A stretch of DNA of 44,189 bases from Anaerofustis sp. (GCF_019420015.1 NZ_JAHZIA010000045.1:1-44189); one strand, 5' to 3'. Counted from the first letter of the stretch, positions 25,693-34,365 are shown. Translations and numbers: made by a program. Notes: generated from the letters alone by a model not told the origin.

Positions 25693-26442
25693 CTACAACA
25701 ATGTTAAAATAATAGGCTCACCGTCGGTAACGGCCACAGAATGCTCATAATGAGCAGAAAGCTTTCCGTCATCGGTAACGACTGTCCATCCGTTATCCAA
25801 CACATGAACATCGTATGTGCCTTCATTAACCATCGGCTCTATTGCAATAGTCATTCCTTTTTGAAGTCTCGGACCTTTTCTCATTCCTACATAATTAGGA
25901 ACCGCAGGATCTTCATGCATATTTTGTCCTACTCCATGACCTGTATAATCTCTGACCAAACTAAATCCATAACTTTCGGCATAATCTTGAATAGCTCTTG
26001 ATACATCACTTATTCTGTATCCTTCTTTTACGAATTTCAATCCTTCATAAAAGCTTTGTCTTGTCACTTCTACAAGTTTTTTTGCTTCTTCAGATACATT
26101 GCCTACCATGAAAGTTTTTGCTTGATCCCCAACATAACCTTCATAAGTTGCTCCGATATCAACACTAACTATGTCTCCATCTTTAATGATAACATCTTTG
26201 CTTGGAATTCCGTGTACAACTTCATTATTAACCGATGCACATATATTTCTTGGATAATCCATATATCCTTTAAATGTTGGTATAGCATTATTAGATAAGA
26301 TAACATCTTCAACTATCTTATCTAATTCAAGAGTGCTCATACCAGGTTTAATATATCTTTTTACGGCATCATGAGCCTTTGCTGTAATTCTACCGGCTTC
26401 TCTCATTAAAGATATTTCATGATCTGACTTAAGTATAATCAT
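25693..26442 (-). CDS. map: Methionine aminopeptidase type I
   Basis: Removes N-terminal methionine from new proteins. The 249-residue pita-bread fold keeps the metal ligands: Asp in VSVDIGATYEGYVGD, the second Asp in GDQAKTF, His in YTGHGVGQNMHEDP, Glu in AIEPMVNEG and the final Glu in HYEHSVAV. Its ATG shares one base with the adk stop, so translation is coupled. No SH3-like N-terminal extension is present. Confidence 0.97.
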   Translation of the reverse strand: MIILKSDHEISLMREAGRITAKAHDAVKRYIKPGMSTLELDKIVEDVILSNNAIPTFKGYMDYPRNICASVNNEVVHGIPSKDVIIKDGDIVSVDIGATYEGYVGDQAKTFMVGNVSEEAKKLVEVTRQSFYEGLKFVKEGYRISDVSRAIQDYAESYGFSLVRDYTGHGVGQNMHEDPAVPNYVGMRKGPRLQKGMTIAIEPMVNEGTYDVHVLDNGWTVVTDDGKLSAHYEHSVAVTDGEPIILTLL

Positions 26443-27089
26443 TATTTACACTCATCAAGAATGTTTGAAATATCTGTAAATACTTCATCGACTGTTCTTG
26501 ATCCATTTACAGTTTTTAAAATATCTTGTTTCTTGTAATAATCTACAAGAGGTTGTGTTTTTTCTTCATATTCTTTTAATCTTTTAACTACAGTATCTTC
26601 TTTATCGTCATCTCTTTGATATAATTCCCCGCCACATTTATCACAAATGCCATCTACTTTTGGCGGATGAAATTCAACATGATAAGTTTCACCGCATTTA
26701 CACATTCTTCTGCCGGTAATTCTCTTTGTAAGTAGTGAATAATCTGCTTCTATACAAAGGGCTAAGTCTAACTTCTCATTACTTTTTTTCAAAATTTCAT
26801 CTAAAGATTCAGCTTGAGAAATGGTTCTTGGAAAACCATCCAACATATAGCTACCTGAAATATCAGGCCAAGACAATCTGTCTTCAACCATTTCTACCGT
26901 TACATCATCAGGAACCAACAAACCTTTGTCCATATATTCTTTTGCTTTTTGACCTAGAGGTGTATTTTCACTTAGGTTTTTTCTAAAAATATCTCCTGTC
27001 GAAATATGAACTACGTTATATTTATCCACTATTTTACTGGCTTGAGTACCCTTTCCCGCTCCGGGAGGGCCTAAAAGTACTAATTTCAT
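26442..27089 (-). CDS. adk: Adenylate kinase, zinc-binding LID form
   Basis: Interconverts ATP + AMP and 2 ADP. The 215 residues contain the P-loop GPPGAGKGTQ, the AMP-binding region HISTGDIFRKN and DGFPRTISQAE. The long-form LID has four cysteines (CKCGETYHVEFHP...CDKCGGELYQRDDDKEDTV), the structural zinc site of Gram-positive enzymes. The gene starts 14 bases after secY, with GGTGA upstream of the ATG. Confidence 0.98.
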   Translation of the reverse strand: MKLVLLGPPGAGKGTQASKIVDKYNVVHISTGDIFRKNLSENTPLGQKAKEYMDKGLLVPDDVTVEMVEDRLSWPDISGSYMLDGFPRTISQAESLDEILKKSNEKLDLALCIEADYSLLTKRITGRRMCKCGETYHVEFHPPKVDGICDKCGGELYQRDDDKEDTVVKRLKEYEEKTQPLVDYYKKQDILKTVNGSRTVDEVFTDISNILDECK

Positions 27090-27103
27090 TTTTATATCAC
27101 CTA

Positions 27104-28360
27104 CTATTTTAAGAAACCTTTATAGTTTCGCATAATCATTTGTTGTTCTAATTGATTTACAGTATCAAGAGCAACACCCACAACGATAAGCAAACTTGTA
27201 CCACCGAATTGTAAACTAAGATTCATAACATTACCTACAATAATTGGAAGTACAGCTATAACTACAAGAAATACACTTCCTGCAACCATAAGTCTGTTTA
27301 ATGTTCTTTTTAAATAAATAATAGTAGAATGTCCGGGTCTTATACCAGGAATAAATCCACCATATTGTTTCAAATTCTTTGCAACATCTTCAGGATTAAA
27401 AGTAACAATAGTATAAAAATAAGTAAAGAATACTATTAATACTATATAAAGTATGGTAGAAGCGGTTCCTCCCCATGCCAAAGCTTTGCTAAGCCATGCT
27501 GAAAATCCCCAATTAGGGAAAAATGATGCAAGAGTAGATGGGAACATCGTTATTACACTTGCGAAAATAATAGGCATTACACCTGATTGGTTTATTTTCA
27601 AAGGTATATGTGTATTTTGTCCGCCATACATCTTTCTACCAACAACTCTTTTTGCATATTGAACAGGGATCTTTCTAACACCTTGATTTATTTCAACAAC
27701 CCCTGCTACTACCAATACCGCAAAAATTAAGAATATAATAAGTAATACTCCTGTAATTGATCCTGATGTCACTTGTTCATATAAATAAGCAAGTGCAGAT
27801 GGGATGTTTGCAAGTATACCGGCAAAAATAAGTATTGATATACCATTACCGATACCATGTTCAGTTATATTTTCTCCAAGCCACATTAGGAATGTAGTTC
27901 CTGCTGTGATAGTAAGTGCTACGATTACCATCGCAAAACCGGAATTATTAGTTAAAATTTGTTTAAAACTAAAGGCGATTCCCAAAGCTTGAATTAATGC
28001 TAAAACAACAGTCAAATATCTCGTGTAAGAAGCAATTTTTTTTCTTCCTTCTTCGCCTTGATGAGAAAGTCTCTCTAACGCCGGAATAGCTATTGTCAAT
28101 AATTGCAATATAATAGATGCATTGATATAAGGCGTTATTGACATAGCGAAAATAGAAAATGTTCTAAAGTTATTACCAGATATTATATTAAGTAATCCGA
28201 ACATTGAATTGTTATTTACCATTGTCTCCACAGCAGCAGTATCAATAAATGGAACGGCTATAAAGCCGCCAAGTCTGAATATACATAACATTGCAAGTGT
28301 AAACAAAATTCTTTTTCTGAGTTCCGGAATATTCCAGGCATTTTTGATAGTTGTAAGCAT
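27104..28360 (-). CDS. secY: Protein translocase subunit SecY
   Basis: Channel-forming subunit of the Sec translocon, 418 residues with ten expected membrane helices. The N-terminal PELRKRILFTLAMLCIFRLGGFIAVPFID, the plug region SGNNFRTFSIFAMSITPYINASI, and the cytoplasmic loop IKYARRV-like QYAKRVVGRKMYGGQ are family landmarks, as are LKQYGGFIPGIRPG and the C-terminal QQMIMRNYKGFLK. The start codon is one base after the rplO stop, with its ribosome-binding site inside rplO, so the two are coupled. Confidence 0.98.
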   Translation of the reverse strand: MLTTIKNAWNIPELRKRILFTLAMLCIFRLGGFIAVPFIDTAAVETMVNNNSMFGLLNIISGNNFRTFSIFAMSITPYINASIILQLLTIAIPALERLSHQGEEGRKKIASYTRYLTVVLALIQALGIAFSFKQILTNNSGFAMVIVALTITAGTTFLMWLGENITEHGIGNGISILIFAGILANIPSALAYLYEQVTSGSITGVLLIIFLIFAVLVVAGVVEINQGVRKIPVQYAKRVVGRKMYGGQNTHIPLKINQSGVMPIIFASVITMFPSTLASFFPNWGFSAWLSKALAWGGTASTILYIVLIVFFTYFYTIVTFNPEDVAKNLKQYGGFIPGIRPGHSTIIYLKRTLNRLMVAGSVFLVVIAVLPIIVGNVMNLSLQFGGTSLLIVVGVALDTVNQLEQQMIMRNYKGFLK

Positions 28361-28361
28361 T

Positions 28362-28805
28362 TTACAATACCTCTACTTTCCCGCCTGCTGCTTCAATTTT
28401 TTCCTTAGCTGATTTACTTACTTTATCAACTTTTACAGTTAAAGGAACGGTGATTTCTCCATCTCCTAAAACTTTAACATATTCATATTTATTTTTAACC
28501 ATACCTAGTTCTTTTAAAAGATCATTTGTTACTACGCTATCTTTTTCGATTTCATTTAATCTGTCAAGATTAACGATAGCAAACTCTTTTCTGAAAGGAT
28601 AGTTAGAGAACCCTCTTTTAGGAACTCTTCTTGTAAGAGGCATTTGTCCACCTTCAAAGCCAGGTCTAACACCGCCGCCTGAACGTGATTTTTGTCCGTC
28701 TTGACCTCTGCCCGCAGTTTTACCTCTGCCTGTAGCAGTACCTCTACCTTTTCTGATTGTCTTTCTTGTTGAACCTTCAGCAGGTTTTAGCTCGTGTAAT
28801 CTCAT
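28362..28805 (-). CDS. rplO: 50S ribosomal protein L15
   Basis: Late-assembly large-subunit protein, 147 residues. The glycine/arginine-rich N-terminal extension that threads into 23S rRNA (GRGTATGRGKTAGRGQDGQKSRSGGGVRPGFEGGQMPLTRRVPKRGF) is unmistakable, and the globular end KVSKSAKEKIEAAGGKVEVL is complete. AGGGGG precedes the ATG. Its 3' end supplies the GAGGT ribosome-binding site of secY. Confidence 0.98.
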   Translation of the reverse strand: MRLHELKPAEGSTRKTIRKGRGTATGRGKTAGRGQDGQKSRSGGGVRPGFEGGQMPLTRRVPKRGFSNYPFRKEFAIVNLDRLNEIEKDSVVTNDLLKELGMVKNKYEYVKVLGDGEITVPLTVKVDKVSKSAKEKIEAAGGKVEVL

Positions 28806-28822
28806 TATTTGCTAACCCCCTA

Positions 28823-29011
28823 TTATATTTCTTCAACGTCTAACATGAAGTCCATTTTTTGACAGATACCTCTCATTTGAGGATTATCTTGTTTTATAAC
28901 ACTTTGACCGATTTTTCTTAGTCCTAATGCTTCGATACTCTTCTTTTGTCTATCGTTTCTTCCTATTAAGCTCTTTTTAAGCGTAATTTTTAATTGTTTT
29001 TCTTTAGCCAA
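28823..29011 (-). CDS. rpmD: 50S ribosomal protein L30 (TTG start)
   Basis: A 62-residue protein, KQLKITLKKSLIGRNDRQKKSIEALGLRKIGQSVIKQDNPQMRGICQKMDFMLDVEE, of normal L30 length. TTG at 29011 gives the family-typical start MAKEKQLKI and lies ten bases after AAGGAG. An in-frame GTG at 29020 is only one base from that site and would add three atypical residues. If the TTG is right, L30 translation starts from a weak codon between two ATG-started genes. Confidence 0.93.
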   Translation of the reverse strand: MAKEKQLKITLKKSLIGRNDRQKKSIEALGLRKIGQSVIKQDNPQMRGICQKMDFMLDVEEI

Positions 29012-29025
29012 TTCACTCACGCTCC

Positions 29026-29529
29026 TTATCCTAAGATTTCTTCTACAGTCTTACCTCTTTTTTCAGCAACTTCTTCTACAGTTACTAATCCAGATAAACC
29101 TGCTAATGTGGCTTTTACCATATTGCTCGCATTGTTTGATCCAAGAGATTTTGTTCTAATATCTTTAATACCGGCAAGTTCGATTACTGCACGGGCAGGA
29201 CCACCGGCGATAACTCCTGTACCTTTTGCTGCCGGTTTCATTAAAACTCTTCCGGCACCAAATCTACCGATTGTTTCATGAGGGATTGTAGTACCAACCA
29301 AAGAAACTTCTACCATATTCTTTTTGGCATCTTCAATACCTTTTCTGATAGCTTCAGGAATTTCAATGGCTTTACCAAGGCCTACACCTACGTGTCCATT
29401 TTCATCTCCTACTACTACAAGAGTACTAAAACGGAAATTTCTACCACCTTTAACAACTTTTGTTACTCTGTTTATGGCAACAACTTTTTCTTTTAAATCT
29501 AATTCTTCAGGATTAAAATTTTTATTCAT
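29026..29529 (-). CDS. rpsE: 30S ribosomal protein S5
   Basis: Small-subunit protein at the mRNA entry tunnel that affects decoding accuracy. The 167 residues show LKEKVVAINRVTKVVKGGRNFRFSTLVVVGDENGHVGVGLGKAIEIPEAIRKGIEDAKKN, the double-stranded RNA-binding fold, and the C-terminal S5 domain AGGPARAVIELAGIKDIRTKSLGSNNASNMVKAT. The VVKGGR loop, site of spectinomycin-resistance changes in other bacteria, looks wild type. Confidence 0.98.
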   Translation of the reverse strand: MNKNFNPEELDLKEKVVAINRVTKVVKGGRNFRFSTLVVVGDENGHVGVGLGKAIEIPEAIRKGIEDAKKNMVEVSLVGTTIPHETIGRFGAGRVLMKPAAKGTGVIAGGPARAVIELAGIKDIRTKSLGSNNASNMVKATLAGLSGLVTVEEVAEKRGKTVEEILG

Positions 29530-29546
29530 TCTTCCCTTTAGCCTCC

Positions 29547-29915
29547 TTAAAATTCAAGTCCAGCTTCTCTTGCGCCGTCAGCTAGAGCTTTAACTCTACC
29601 TACGTATACGTAACCGCCTCTGTCAAAAACACATCCGTTAATGTCTTTTTCTTTGGCATTTTTGGCAATCTCTTTGCCAACCAATGTCGCAGCCTCAAGT
29701 TTAGGTAATTTTGCACATTCTTCTTTGATTGTAGCATCTAAGCTTGAAGCAGCTGCAAGAGTTACTCCGTTTACATCATCAATAAGCTGAGCATATATTT
29801 GCTTATTGCTTCTAAAAACATTTAGTCTTGGTCTTTCAGGAGTGCCGCTAATCTTATTTCTTACTCTAAGATGTCTTTTCTTTCTGATTTCATTTTTATT
29901 AACTTTTGATATCAT
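29547..29915 (-). CDS. rplR: 50S ribosomal protein L18
   Basis: 5S rRNA-binding protein of the central protuberance, 122 residues. RKKRHLRVRNKISGTPERPRLNVFRSNKQIYAQLIDD is the typical N terminus and CVFDRGGYVYVGRVKALADGAREAGLEF the C terminus. The ATG at 29915 follows GGAGGGG. A GTG at 29924 overlaps that site and is rejected. Fourteen bases separate it from rplF. Confidence 0.98.
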   Translation of the reverse strand: MISKVNKNEIRKKRHLRVRNKISGTPERPRLNVFRSNKQIYAQLIDDVNGVTLAAASSLDATIKEECAKLPKLEAATLVGKEIAKNAKEKDINGCVFDRGGYVYVGRVKALADGAREAGLEF

Positions 29916-29929
29916 CTTATACACCCCTC

Positions 29930-30466
29930 CTATTTACCTGATTTTCCTTCTTTAATTCTTACATGTTCATCAGCATATCTAACACCTTTACCCTTGTAAG
30001 GTTCAGGACTTCTTTTTGCTCTGATGTTAGCTGCATATGCGCCTACAACTTGTTTATCAATACCTTTAACAATAACTGTATTTTGACCTTCAACAACAGT
30101 TTCGATGCCCTCAGGATCTTCCATTTCAACAGGATGTGAATATCCAAGACTCAATACTAAATTTTTGCCGTGTTTTTGTGCTCTGTAACCAACACCTACA
30201 ATTTCAAGTTTCTTTTCAAATCCTTCAGTAACACCCGTTACCATATTTTGAATTAAAGCTCTTGACAAACCGTGAAGAGAACGATGTCTCTTGTCATCAC
30301 TAGGTCTTTTTACTTCCAAAACATTATCATTGATTTCAATAATAATATCTTTATCTATCTCTTGTGTTAATTCACCTTTTGGTCCTTTTACAACAACTAC
30401 GTTGTCGTTAACTTTTACATCAACTCCGGCTGGTAAATTAACAGGTGCGTTTCCTACTCTAGACAT
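29930..30466 (-). CDS. rplF: 50S ribosomal protein L6
   Basis: Large-subunit protein near the factor-binding centre, 178 residues with the family's internal duplication of two beta-alpha domains. It begins MSRVGNAPVNLPAGVDVKVNDNVVVVKGPKGEL and ends with the strongly conserved RAKRSPEPYKGKGVRYADEHVRIKEGKSGK. AGGAGG lies upstream of the ATG. Confidence 0.98.
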   Translation of the reverse strand: MSRVGNAPVNLPAGVDVKVNDNVVVVKGPKGELTQEIDKDIIIEINDNVLEVKRPSDDKRHRSLHGLSRALIQNMVTGVTEGFEKKLEIVGVGYRAQKHGKNLVLSLGYSHPVEMEDPEGIETVVEGQNTVIVKGIDKQVVGAYAANIRAKRSPEPYKGKGVRYADEHVRIKEGKSGK

Positions 30467-30492
30467 AATCTATTTCTTCCTCCTATTTTCTA

Positions 30493-30891
30493 TTACCATA
30501 CATAGCATATTACTTCGCCGCCAACGTTATTTTTTCTGGCCAATTTATCAGTCATAACGCCTTTCGAAGTTGATATGATTGCTACTCCCAAACCATTTAA
30601 AACTTTAGGTAATTCTTCATTTGAAGCATAAATTCTAAGTCCCGGTTTAGAAATTCTTTTAAGACCTGCAATTACTTTACTACCGTCTTTACCGTATTTT
30701 AAAGTAACTTTAATCATGCCTTGTTTATTATCTTCTATAAAATCTACTTTCTTTATATAACCTTCTTCTAATAAAATATTGGCAATTGCTTTTTTGATAT
30801 TAGAAGCAGGGATCATTACATCTTTGTGTCCTGCGTTATTTGCATTTCTAATTCTAGTTAGCATATCCGCAATTGGATCTGTCATAGACAT
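30493..30891 (-). CDS. rpsH: 30S ribosomal protein S8
   Basis: Primary binder of the 16S rRNA central domain; in E. coli it also represses its own operon. The 132 residues include MTDPIADMLTRIRNANNAGHKDVMIPASNIKKAIANILLEEGYI and the terminal STSKGVMTDKLARKNNVGGEVICYVW. ATG at 30891 has AAGGAGG nine bases away; the second in-frame ATG two codons later is too far from it. Confidence 0.98.
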   Translation of the reverse strand: MSMTDPIADMLTRIRNANNAGHKDVMIPASNIKKAIANILLEEGYIKKVDFIEDNKQGMIKVTLKYGKDGSKVIAGLKRISKPGLRIYASNEELPKVLNGLGVAIISTSKGVMTDKLARKNNVGGEVICYVW

Positions 30892-30929
30892 ATTAGAAAA
30901 CCTCCTTAATTACTTTTCTTATATTATTT

Positions 30930-31115
30930 CTACCAACTTGCCTTTTTTACGCCAGGTATTTCACCTTTGTAAGCAAGTTCTCTAAAACATATTCTACAAA
31001 TACCATATTTTCTTAGGTAAGCATGAGGTCTTCCGCATATTTTACATCTTGTATATGCTCTTGTTGAATACTTTGGTGTCCTTTTTTGTTTTTCTACCAT
31101 TGCTTTTTTAGCCAT
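30930..31115 (-). CDS. rpsN: 30S ribosomal protein S14, zinc-binding type Z
   Basis: A 61-residue short S14 with four zinc-ligand cysteines in TRCKICGRPHAYLRKYGICRICFRELAYKGEIPGVKKASW. This is the form used by most Firmicutes under zinc-replete conditions. It lies 11 bases after rplE and 38 before rpsH. Confidence 0.98.
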   Translation of the reverse strand: MAKKAMVEKQKRTPKYSTRAYTRCKICGRPHAYLRKYGICRICFRELAYKGEIPGVKKASW

Positions 31116-31126
31116 AACTTATCCTC

Positions 31127-31669
31127 CTATGCTTCTTTGAAAGGCATACCCATTAACTTAAGTAATTCATAGCCTTCTTCATCTGTATTTGCCGAAGAAA
31201 CGAATGCAATATCCATTCCTCTTAATTTTTCAATCTTATCATAATCAATTTCAGGGAAGATAAGCTGTTCTTTAATACCTAAAGAATAATTTCCTCTTCC
31301 GTCAAAACTCTTAGGGTTAACCCCTCTGAAGTCTCTGATTCTTGGTATTGCAACATTTAGAAGTCTGTCAGCAAATTCATACATTCTTTCTCCTCTAAGT
31401 GTTACCTTTGCACCAATCATCATTCCTTCTCTTAATTTGAAGTTAGATACTGATTTTTTAGCTTTTATCATAACAGGTTTTTGTCCTGTGATTAAAGCAA
31501 GTTCGTTTGCAGCTGCTTCCATTTGTTTAGAGTTGTCTTTACAATCCCCAAATCTCATGTTAACAACGATTTTTTCAAGTTTTGGTACTTGCATTACATT
31601 TTTATATCCGAACTTTTCAGTAAGTGCATTTATAACTTCAGCTTTATATTTTTCTCTTAATCTACTCAT
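31127..31669 (-). CDS. rplE: 50S ribosomal protein L5
   Basis: 5S rRNA-binding protein that contacts the small subunit and P-site tRNA. The 180-residue sequence has KLEKIVVNMRFGDCKDNSKQMEAAANELALITGQKP, then KAKKSVSNFKLREGMMIGAKVTLRGERMYEF, and ends DEEGYELLKLMGMPFK. The usual VVNMGVGD motif reads VVNMRFGD here, a small deviation in an otherwise normal protein. Confidence 0.98.
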   Translation of the reverse strand: MSRLREKYKAEVINALTEKFGYKNVMQVPKLEKIVVNMRFGDCKDNSKQMEAAANELALITGQKPVMIKAKKSVSNFKLREGMMIGAKVTLRGERMYEFADRLLNVAIPRIRDFRGVNPKSFDGRGNYSLGIKEQLIFPEIDYDKIEKLRGMDIAFVSSANTDEEGYELLKLMGMPFKEA

Positions 31670-31685
31670 TAATTACTGCCCCCTA

Positions 31686-31994
31686 CTATTTAAAAGTTGC
31701 ATTACATTTTTTGCAGTATCTTTCTTTTTTGCCATCATTTACGTTCACACCTACTCTAACACCTTTTTTACAAGTATCACAGTAAAGTAAAACGTTTGAA
31801 GCATCAATAGGACATGCTTCTTCGACAATACCTGCTTGTTGCATTTGATTTGTTGCTTTCAAATGTTTTTTTCTTACATTAACATTTTCAACTATTACTC
31901 TGTTTTCTTTTGGAAAGCTTTTTATAACTTTGCCAATAGTTCCTTTATCTTTACCAGAAATAACAATTACTTTATCATCTTTCTTTACATGCAT
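31686..31994 (-). CDS. rplX: 50S ribosomal protein L24
   Basis: Assembly-initiator protein, 102 residues with an N-terminal KOW motif (KKDDKVIVISGKDKGTIGKVIKSFPKENRVIVENVNVRKKHLKA). The C-terminal part has two cysteine pairs (CDTC and CKKC), which could form a zinc ribbon; such pairs occur in many L24 proteins of this phylum. The spacing to rplE is 16 bases. Confidence 0.98.
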   Translation of the reverse strand: MHVKKDDKVIVISGKDKGTIGKVIKSFPKENRVIVENVNVRKKHLKATNQMQQAGIVEEACPIDASNVLLYCDTCKKGVRVGVNVNDGKKERYCKKCNATFK

Positions 31995-32007
31995 TATAAA
32001 AGCCTCC

Positions 32008-32376
32008 TTATAACACTTCCGGTGCTAGTGAAACTATTTTCATGAATTTCTTTTCTCTGAGTTCTCTAGCAACAGGTCCGAAAATACGTGTTCCTCTTGG
32101 TTGGTTATCTTCTTTTAATATAACAGCAGCATTTTGATCGAATTTTATATAACTTCCGTCCGGTCTTCTAACACCGCTTACACTTCTAACGACAACAGCT
32201 TTTACAACGTCACCTTTTTTTACCATTCCGCCCGGAGCAGCACTTTTAACACTTGCAACAATAACGTCACCGATATTTGCAGTTTTCTTTTTGCTTCCTC
32301 CAAGAACTCTGATACATAATAGTTCTTTTGCACCGCTGTTATCCGCTACTTTTAATCTACTTTCTTGTTGTATCAT
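32008..32376 (-). CDS. rplN: 50S ribosomal protein L14
   Basis: Interface protein of the large subunit, 122 residues, nearly invariant in sequence: MIQQESRLKVADNSGAKELLCIRVLGGSKKKTANIGDVIVASVKSAAPGGMVKKGDVVKAVVVRS. It ends with RELREKKFMKIVSLAPEVL. AAGGAGG precedes the ATG and the gene is first of the spc part in the conventional subdivision. Confidence 0.98.
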   Translation of the reverse strand: MIQQESRLKVADNSGAKELLCIRVLGGSKKKTANIGDVIVASVKSAAPGGMVKKGDVVKAVVVRSVSGVRRPDGSYIKFDQNAAVILKEDNQPRGTRIFGPVARELREKKFMKIVSLAPEVL

Positions 32377-32405
32377 TCTTAAACCTCCTTGAAAACGCCA
32401 AAAGG

Positions 32406-32660
32406 CTATTTAACCTTTTCTACGATTTCAACTAATCTATGACGTTTTGATTTGCTAAGTGGTCTTGTTTCCATAATCTTAACAATATCACCTACATCAC
32501 ACATGTTTTGTTCGTCATGTGCCATAAATTTAGTTGTTTTCTTTACACGCTTTTTATATAATGGATGGTTTACCATTGTTTCAATCGCAACAACAATGCT
32601 TTTGTCACCTTTGTTTGAAACAACTTTACCAATTCTTACTTTTCTGTTTCCTCTTTCCAT
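32406..32660 (-). CDS. rpsQ: 30S ribosomal protein S17
   Basis: OB-fold 16S rRNA-binding protein, 84 residues. Key segments are RKVRIGKVVSNKGDKSIVVAIETMVNHPLYKKRVKKTTKFMAHDEQNMCDVGDIVKIMETRPLSKSKRHRLVEIVEK, covering the complete family length. It follows rpmC by 19 bases. Confidence 0.98.
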   Translation of the reverse strand: MERGNRKVRIGKVVSNKGDKSIVVAIETMVNHPLYKKRVKKTTKFMAHDEQNMCDVGDIVKIMETRPLSKSKRHRLVEIVEKVK

Positions 32661-32679
32661 ATTATCCTACCTAAAATTA

Positions 32680-32880
32680 CTAAGCGTTAGCTTGTAATTC
32701 CCTTTCTCTAAGCACAGTTTTCACTCTAGCATAGTCTTTCTTAATTTCCTTAATTTTTAAAGGATTATCAAGCTGTCCTGTTGCATGTTGAAAACGTAGA
32801 TTGAATAATTCTTCTTTTAAAGATAAAAGCTTGTTATTTAATTCTTGTTCACTCATATTTCTTATATCTTGCGCTTTCAT
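32680..32880 (-). CDS. rpmC: 50S ribosomal protein L29
   Basis: Helical hairpin protein beside the polypeptide exit, where trigger factor and SRP dock. The 66 residues start MKAQDIRNMSEQELNNKLLSLKEELFNLRFQHATGQLDNPLKIKEIKKDYARVKTVLRE. The ATG overlaps the rplP stop by one base (TAATG), so it is translated by coupled reinitiation. Confidence 0.98.
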   Translation of the reverse strand: MKAQDIRNMSEQELNNKLLSLKEELFNLRFQHATGQLDNPLKIKEIKKDYARVKTVLRERELQANA

Positions 32881-33317
32881 TATGCTTCACCACCTAATTT
32901 TTTTTCTTGTTCTGCTTTAGTGATAAATTTTGTCTTGATTGGTAGTTTATGTTGAGCAAGTCTCATAGCTTCTCTTGCAGTTTCTTCGTCTACTCCGGCA
33001 AGTTCAAACATAACTCTACCCGGCTTTACAACCGCTACCCAGTATTCTGGAGAACCTTTACCTTTACCCATACGAGTTTCGGCAGGTTTTTTTGTTACAG
33101 ACTTATCTGGGAAAATTTTAATCCAAACTTGTCCGCCTCTTTTTATATATCTTGTCATGGCAACACGGGCTGCTTCTATTTGGTTAGAAGTAATCCAAGC
33201 AGGTTCTAAAGCCTGAATACCGTAATCGCCGTAAGTTACTTTATTTCCTCTCGTAGCTTTTCCTGTCATTCTGCCACGATGTACTTTTCTGTGTTTTACT
33301 CTTTTAGGCATTAACAT
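32880..33317 (-). CDS. rplP: 50S ribosomal protein L16
   Basis: A-site region protein of the large subunit, 145 residues. MLMPKRVKHRKVHRGRMTGKATRGNKVTYGDYGIQALEPAWITSNQIEAARVAMTRYIKRGGQVWIKIFPDKSVTKKPAETRMGKGKGSPEYWVAVVKPGR is almost the family consensus. Both the ATG at 33317 and one two codons on are possible; the first matches the standard MLMPKR start, although AAGGAGG lies 13 bases from it. Confidence 0.98.
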   Translation of the reverse strand: MLMPKRVKHRKVHRGRMTGKATRGNKVTYGDYGIQALEPAWITSNQIEAARVAMTRYIKRGGQVWIKIFPDKSVTKKPAETRMGKGKGSPEYWVAVVKPGRVMFELAGVDEETAREAMRLAQHKLPIKTKFITKAEQEKKLGGEA

Positions 33318-33350
33318 AACTGTTATTTATCCTCCTTATTGAAATACTAA

Positions 33351-33992
33351 TTATTCACCTTTTGTTGGAAGAACTTCGCCTTTGTTTATCCAAACTTTTA
33401 CACCGAGTTTTCCGTATGTTGTATCTGCTTCCGCAAAACCATAATCAATATCGGCTCTTAATGTTTGAAGTGGCACGTTTCCATCACTATATTGTTCAGT
33501 TCTCGCCATTTCAGCACCGTTTAATCTTCCTGAAACGCTTGTTTTAATACCTTCAGCGCCACCTCTTAAGGCTCTGCCGATAGCTTGTTTCATAGCTCTT
33601 CTGAAAGAAATTCTTCTTTCAAGTTGTCCTGCGATATTTTCCGCAACCAATTGAGCGTCACAGTCAACATTCTTTACTTCGATAATGTTGATATAAACGT
33701 TTTTACCGGTCATTTTTTGAAGTTGCTTTCTTACAGCTTCGATTCCAGAACCGCCTTTACCTATAATTTTTCCAGGTTTGCCAGTATAAATAAAGATTTT
33801 GATTTTTTCGCCAAATCTTTCAATTTCGATTCTTGAAATACCGGTATTGTATTGTGTTGTTTTTATATATTTTCTTATATTGTAATCTTCTACCAATAAG
33901 TCTCCGAAGTCTTTATCTTTTGCATACCATCTTGAAGACCAATCTTTGATTACGCCAACTCTTAAACCATGTGGATTTACTTTTTGACCCAT
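33351..33992 (-). CDS. rpsC: 30S ribosomal protein S3
   Basis: mRNA-entry protein with helicase-like activity, 213 residues. MGQKVNPHGLRVGVIKDWSSRWYA opens the protein, the KH domain has the GKPGKIIGKGGSGIEAVRKQL loop, and the C-terminal domain has GGAEGIKTSVSGRLNGAEMARTE followed by ADTTYGKLGVKVWINKGEVLP. AGGAGG lies upstream of the ATG. Confidence 0.98.
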   Translation of the reverse strand: MGQKVNPHGLRVGVIKDWSSRWYAKDKDFGDLLVEDYNIRKYIKTTQYNTGISRIEIERFGEKIKIFIYTGKPGKIIGKGGSGIEAVRKQLQKMTGKNVYINIIEVKNVDCDAQLVAENIAGQLERRISFRRAMKQAIGRALRGGAEGIKTSVSGRLNGAEMARTEQYSDGNVPLQTLRADIDYGFAEADTTYGKLGVKVWINKGEVLPTKGE

Positions 33993-34009
33993 TTAGATAT
34001 TCATCCTCC

Positions 34010-34345
34010 TTATGCTCTTTCTTTAAGAACTACACTAATGTGTGAGCTTCTTTTTAATATCATAGACGCTCTACCTTGCGAACCAGCTCTAAATCTTTTT
34101 AATGTAGGTCCTTGATTAGCACTAATTTCAGAGATATATAGCTTTGTAACGTCCATATCATGATTGTTTTCGGCATTTGCTGCCGCTGATTTTACCACTT
34201 TTTCTATTTCTCTTGCAGGTTTGTTACCTGTAAGTTTTAAAATATTAATAGCTTCGCCTAAATCTTTACCTCTTACCAAAGAAGCAACTCTTTTTACCTT
34301 AATAGGTGAAACTCTTAAATATTTTGCAGTTGCTTTTGCTTCCAT
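34010..34345 (-). CDS. rplV: 50S ribosomal protein L22
   Basis: Lines the peptide exit tunnel; its beta hairpin tip is a macrolide-resistance site in other bacteria. The 111 residues include AKYLRVSPIKVKRVASLVRGKDLGEAINILKLTGNKPAREIEKVVKSAAANAENN and the hairpin GPTLKRFRAGSQGRASMILKRSSHISVVLKE, with no insertion or deletion apparent at the tip. Confidence 0.98.
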   Translation of the reverse strand: MEAKATAKYLRVSPIKVKRVASLVRGKDLGEAINILKLTGNKPAREIEKVVKSAAANAENNHDMDVTKLYISEISANQGPTLKRFRAGSQGRASMILKRSSHISVVLKERA

Positions 34346-34365
34346 TTATTTTCCTCCTATTAAGC

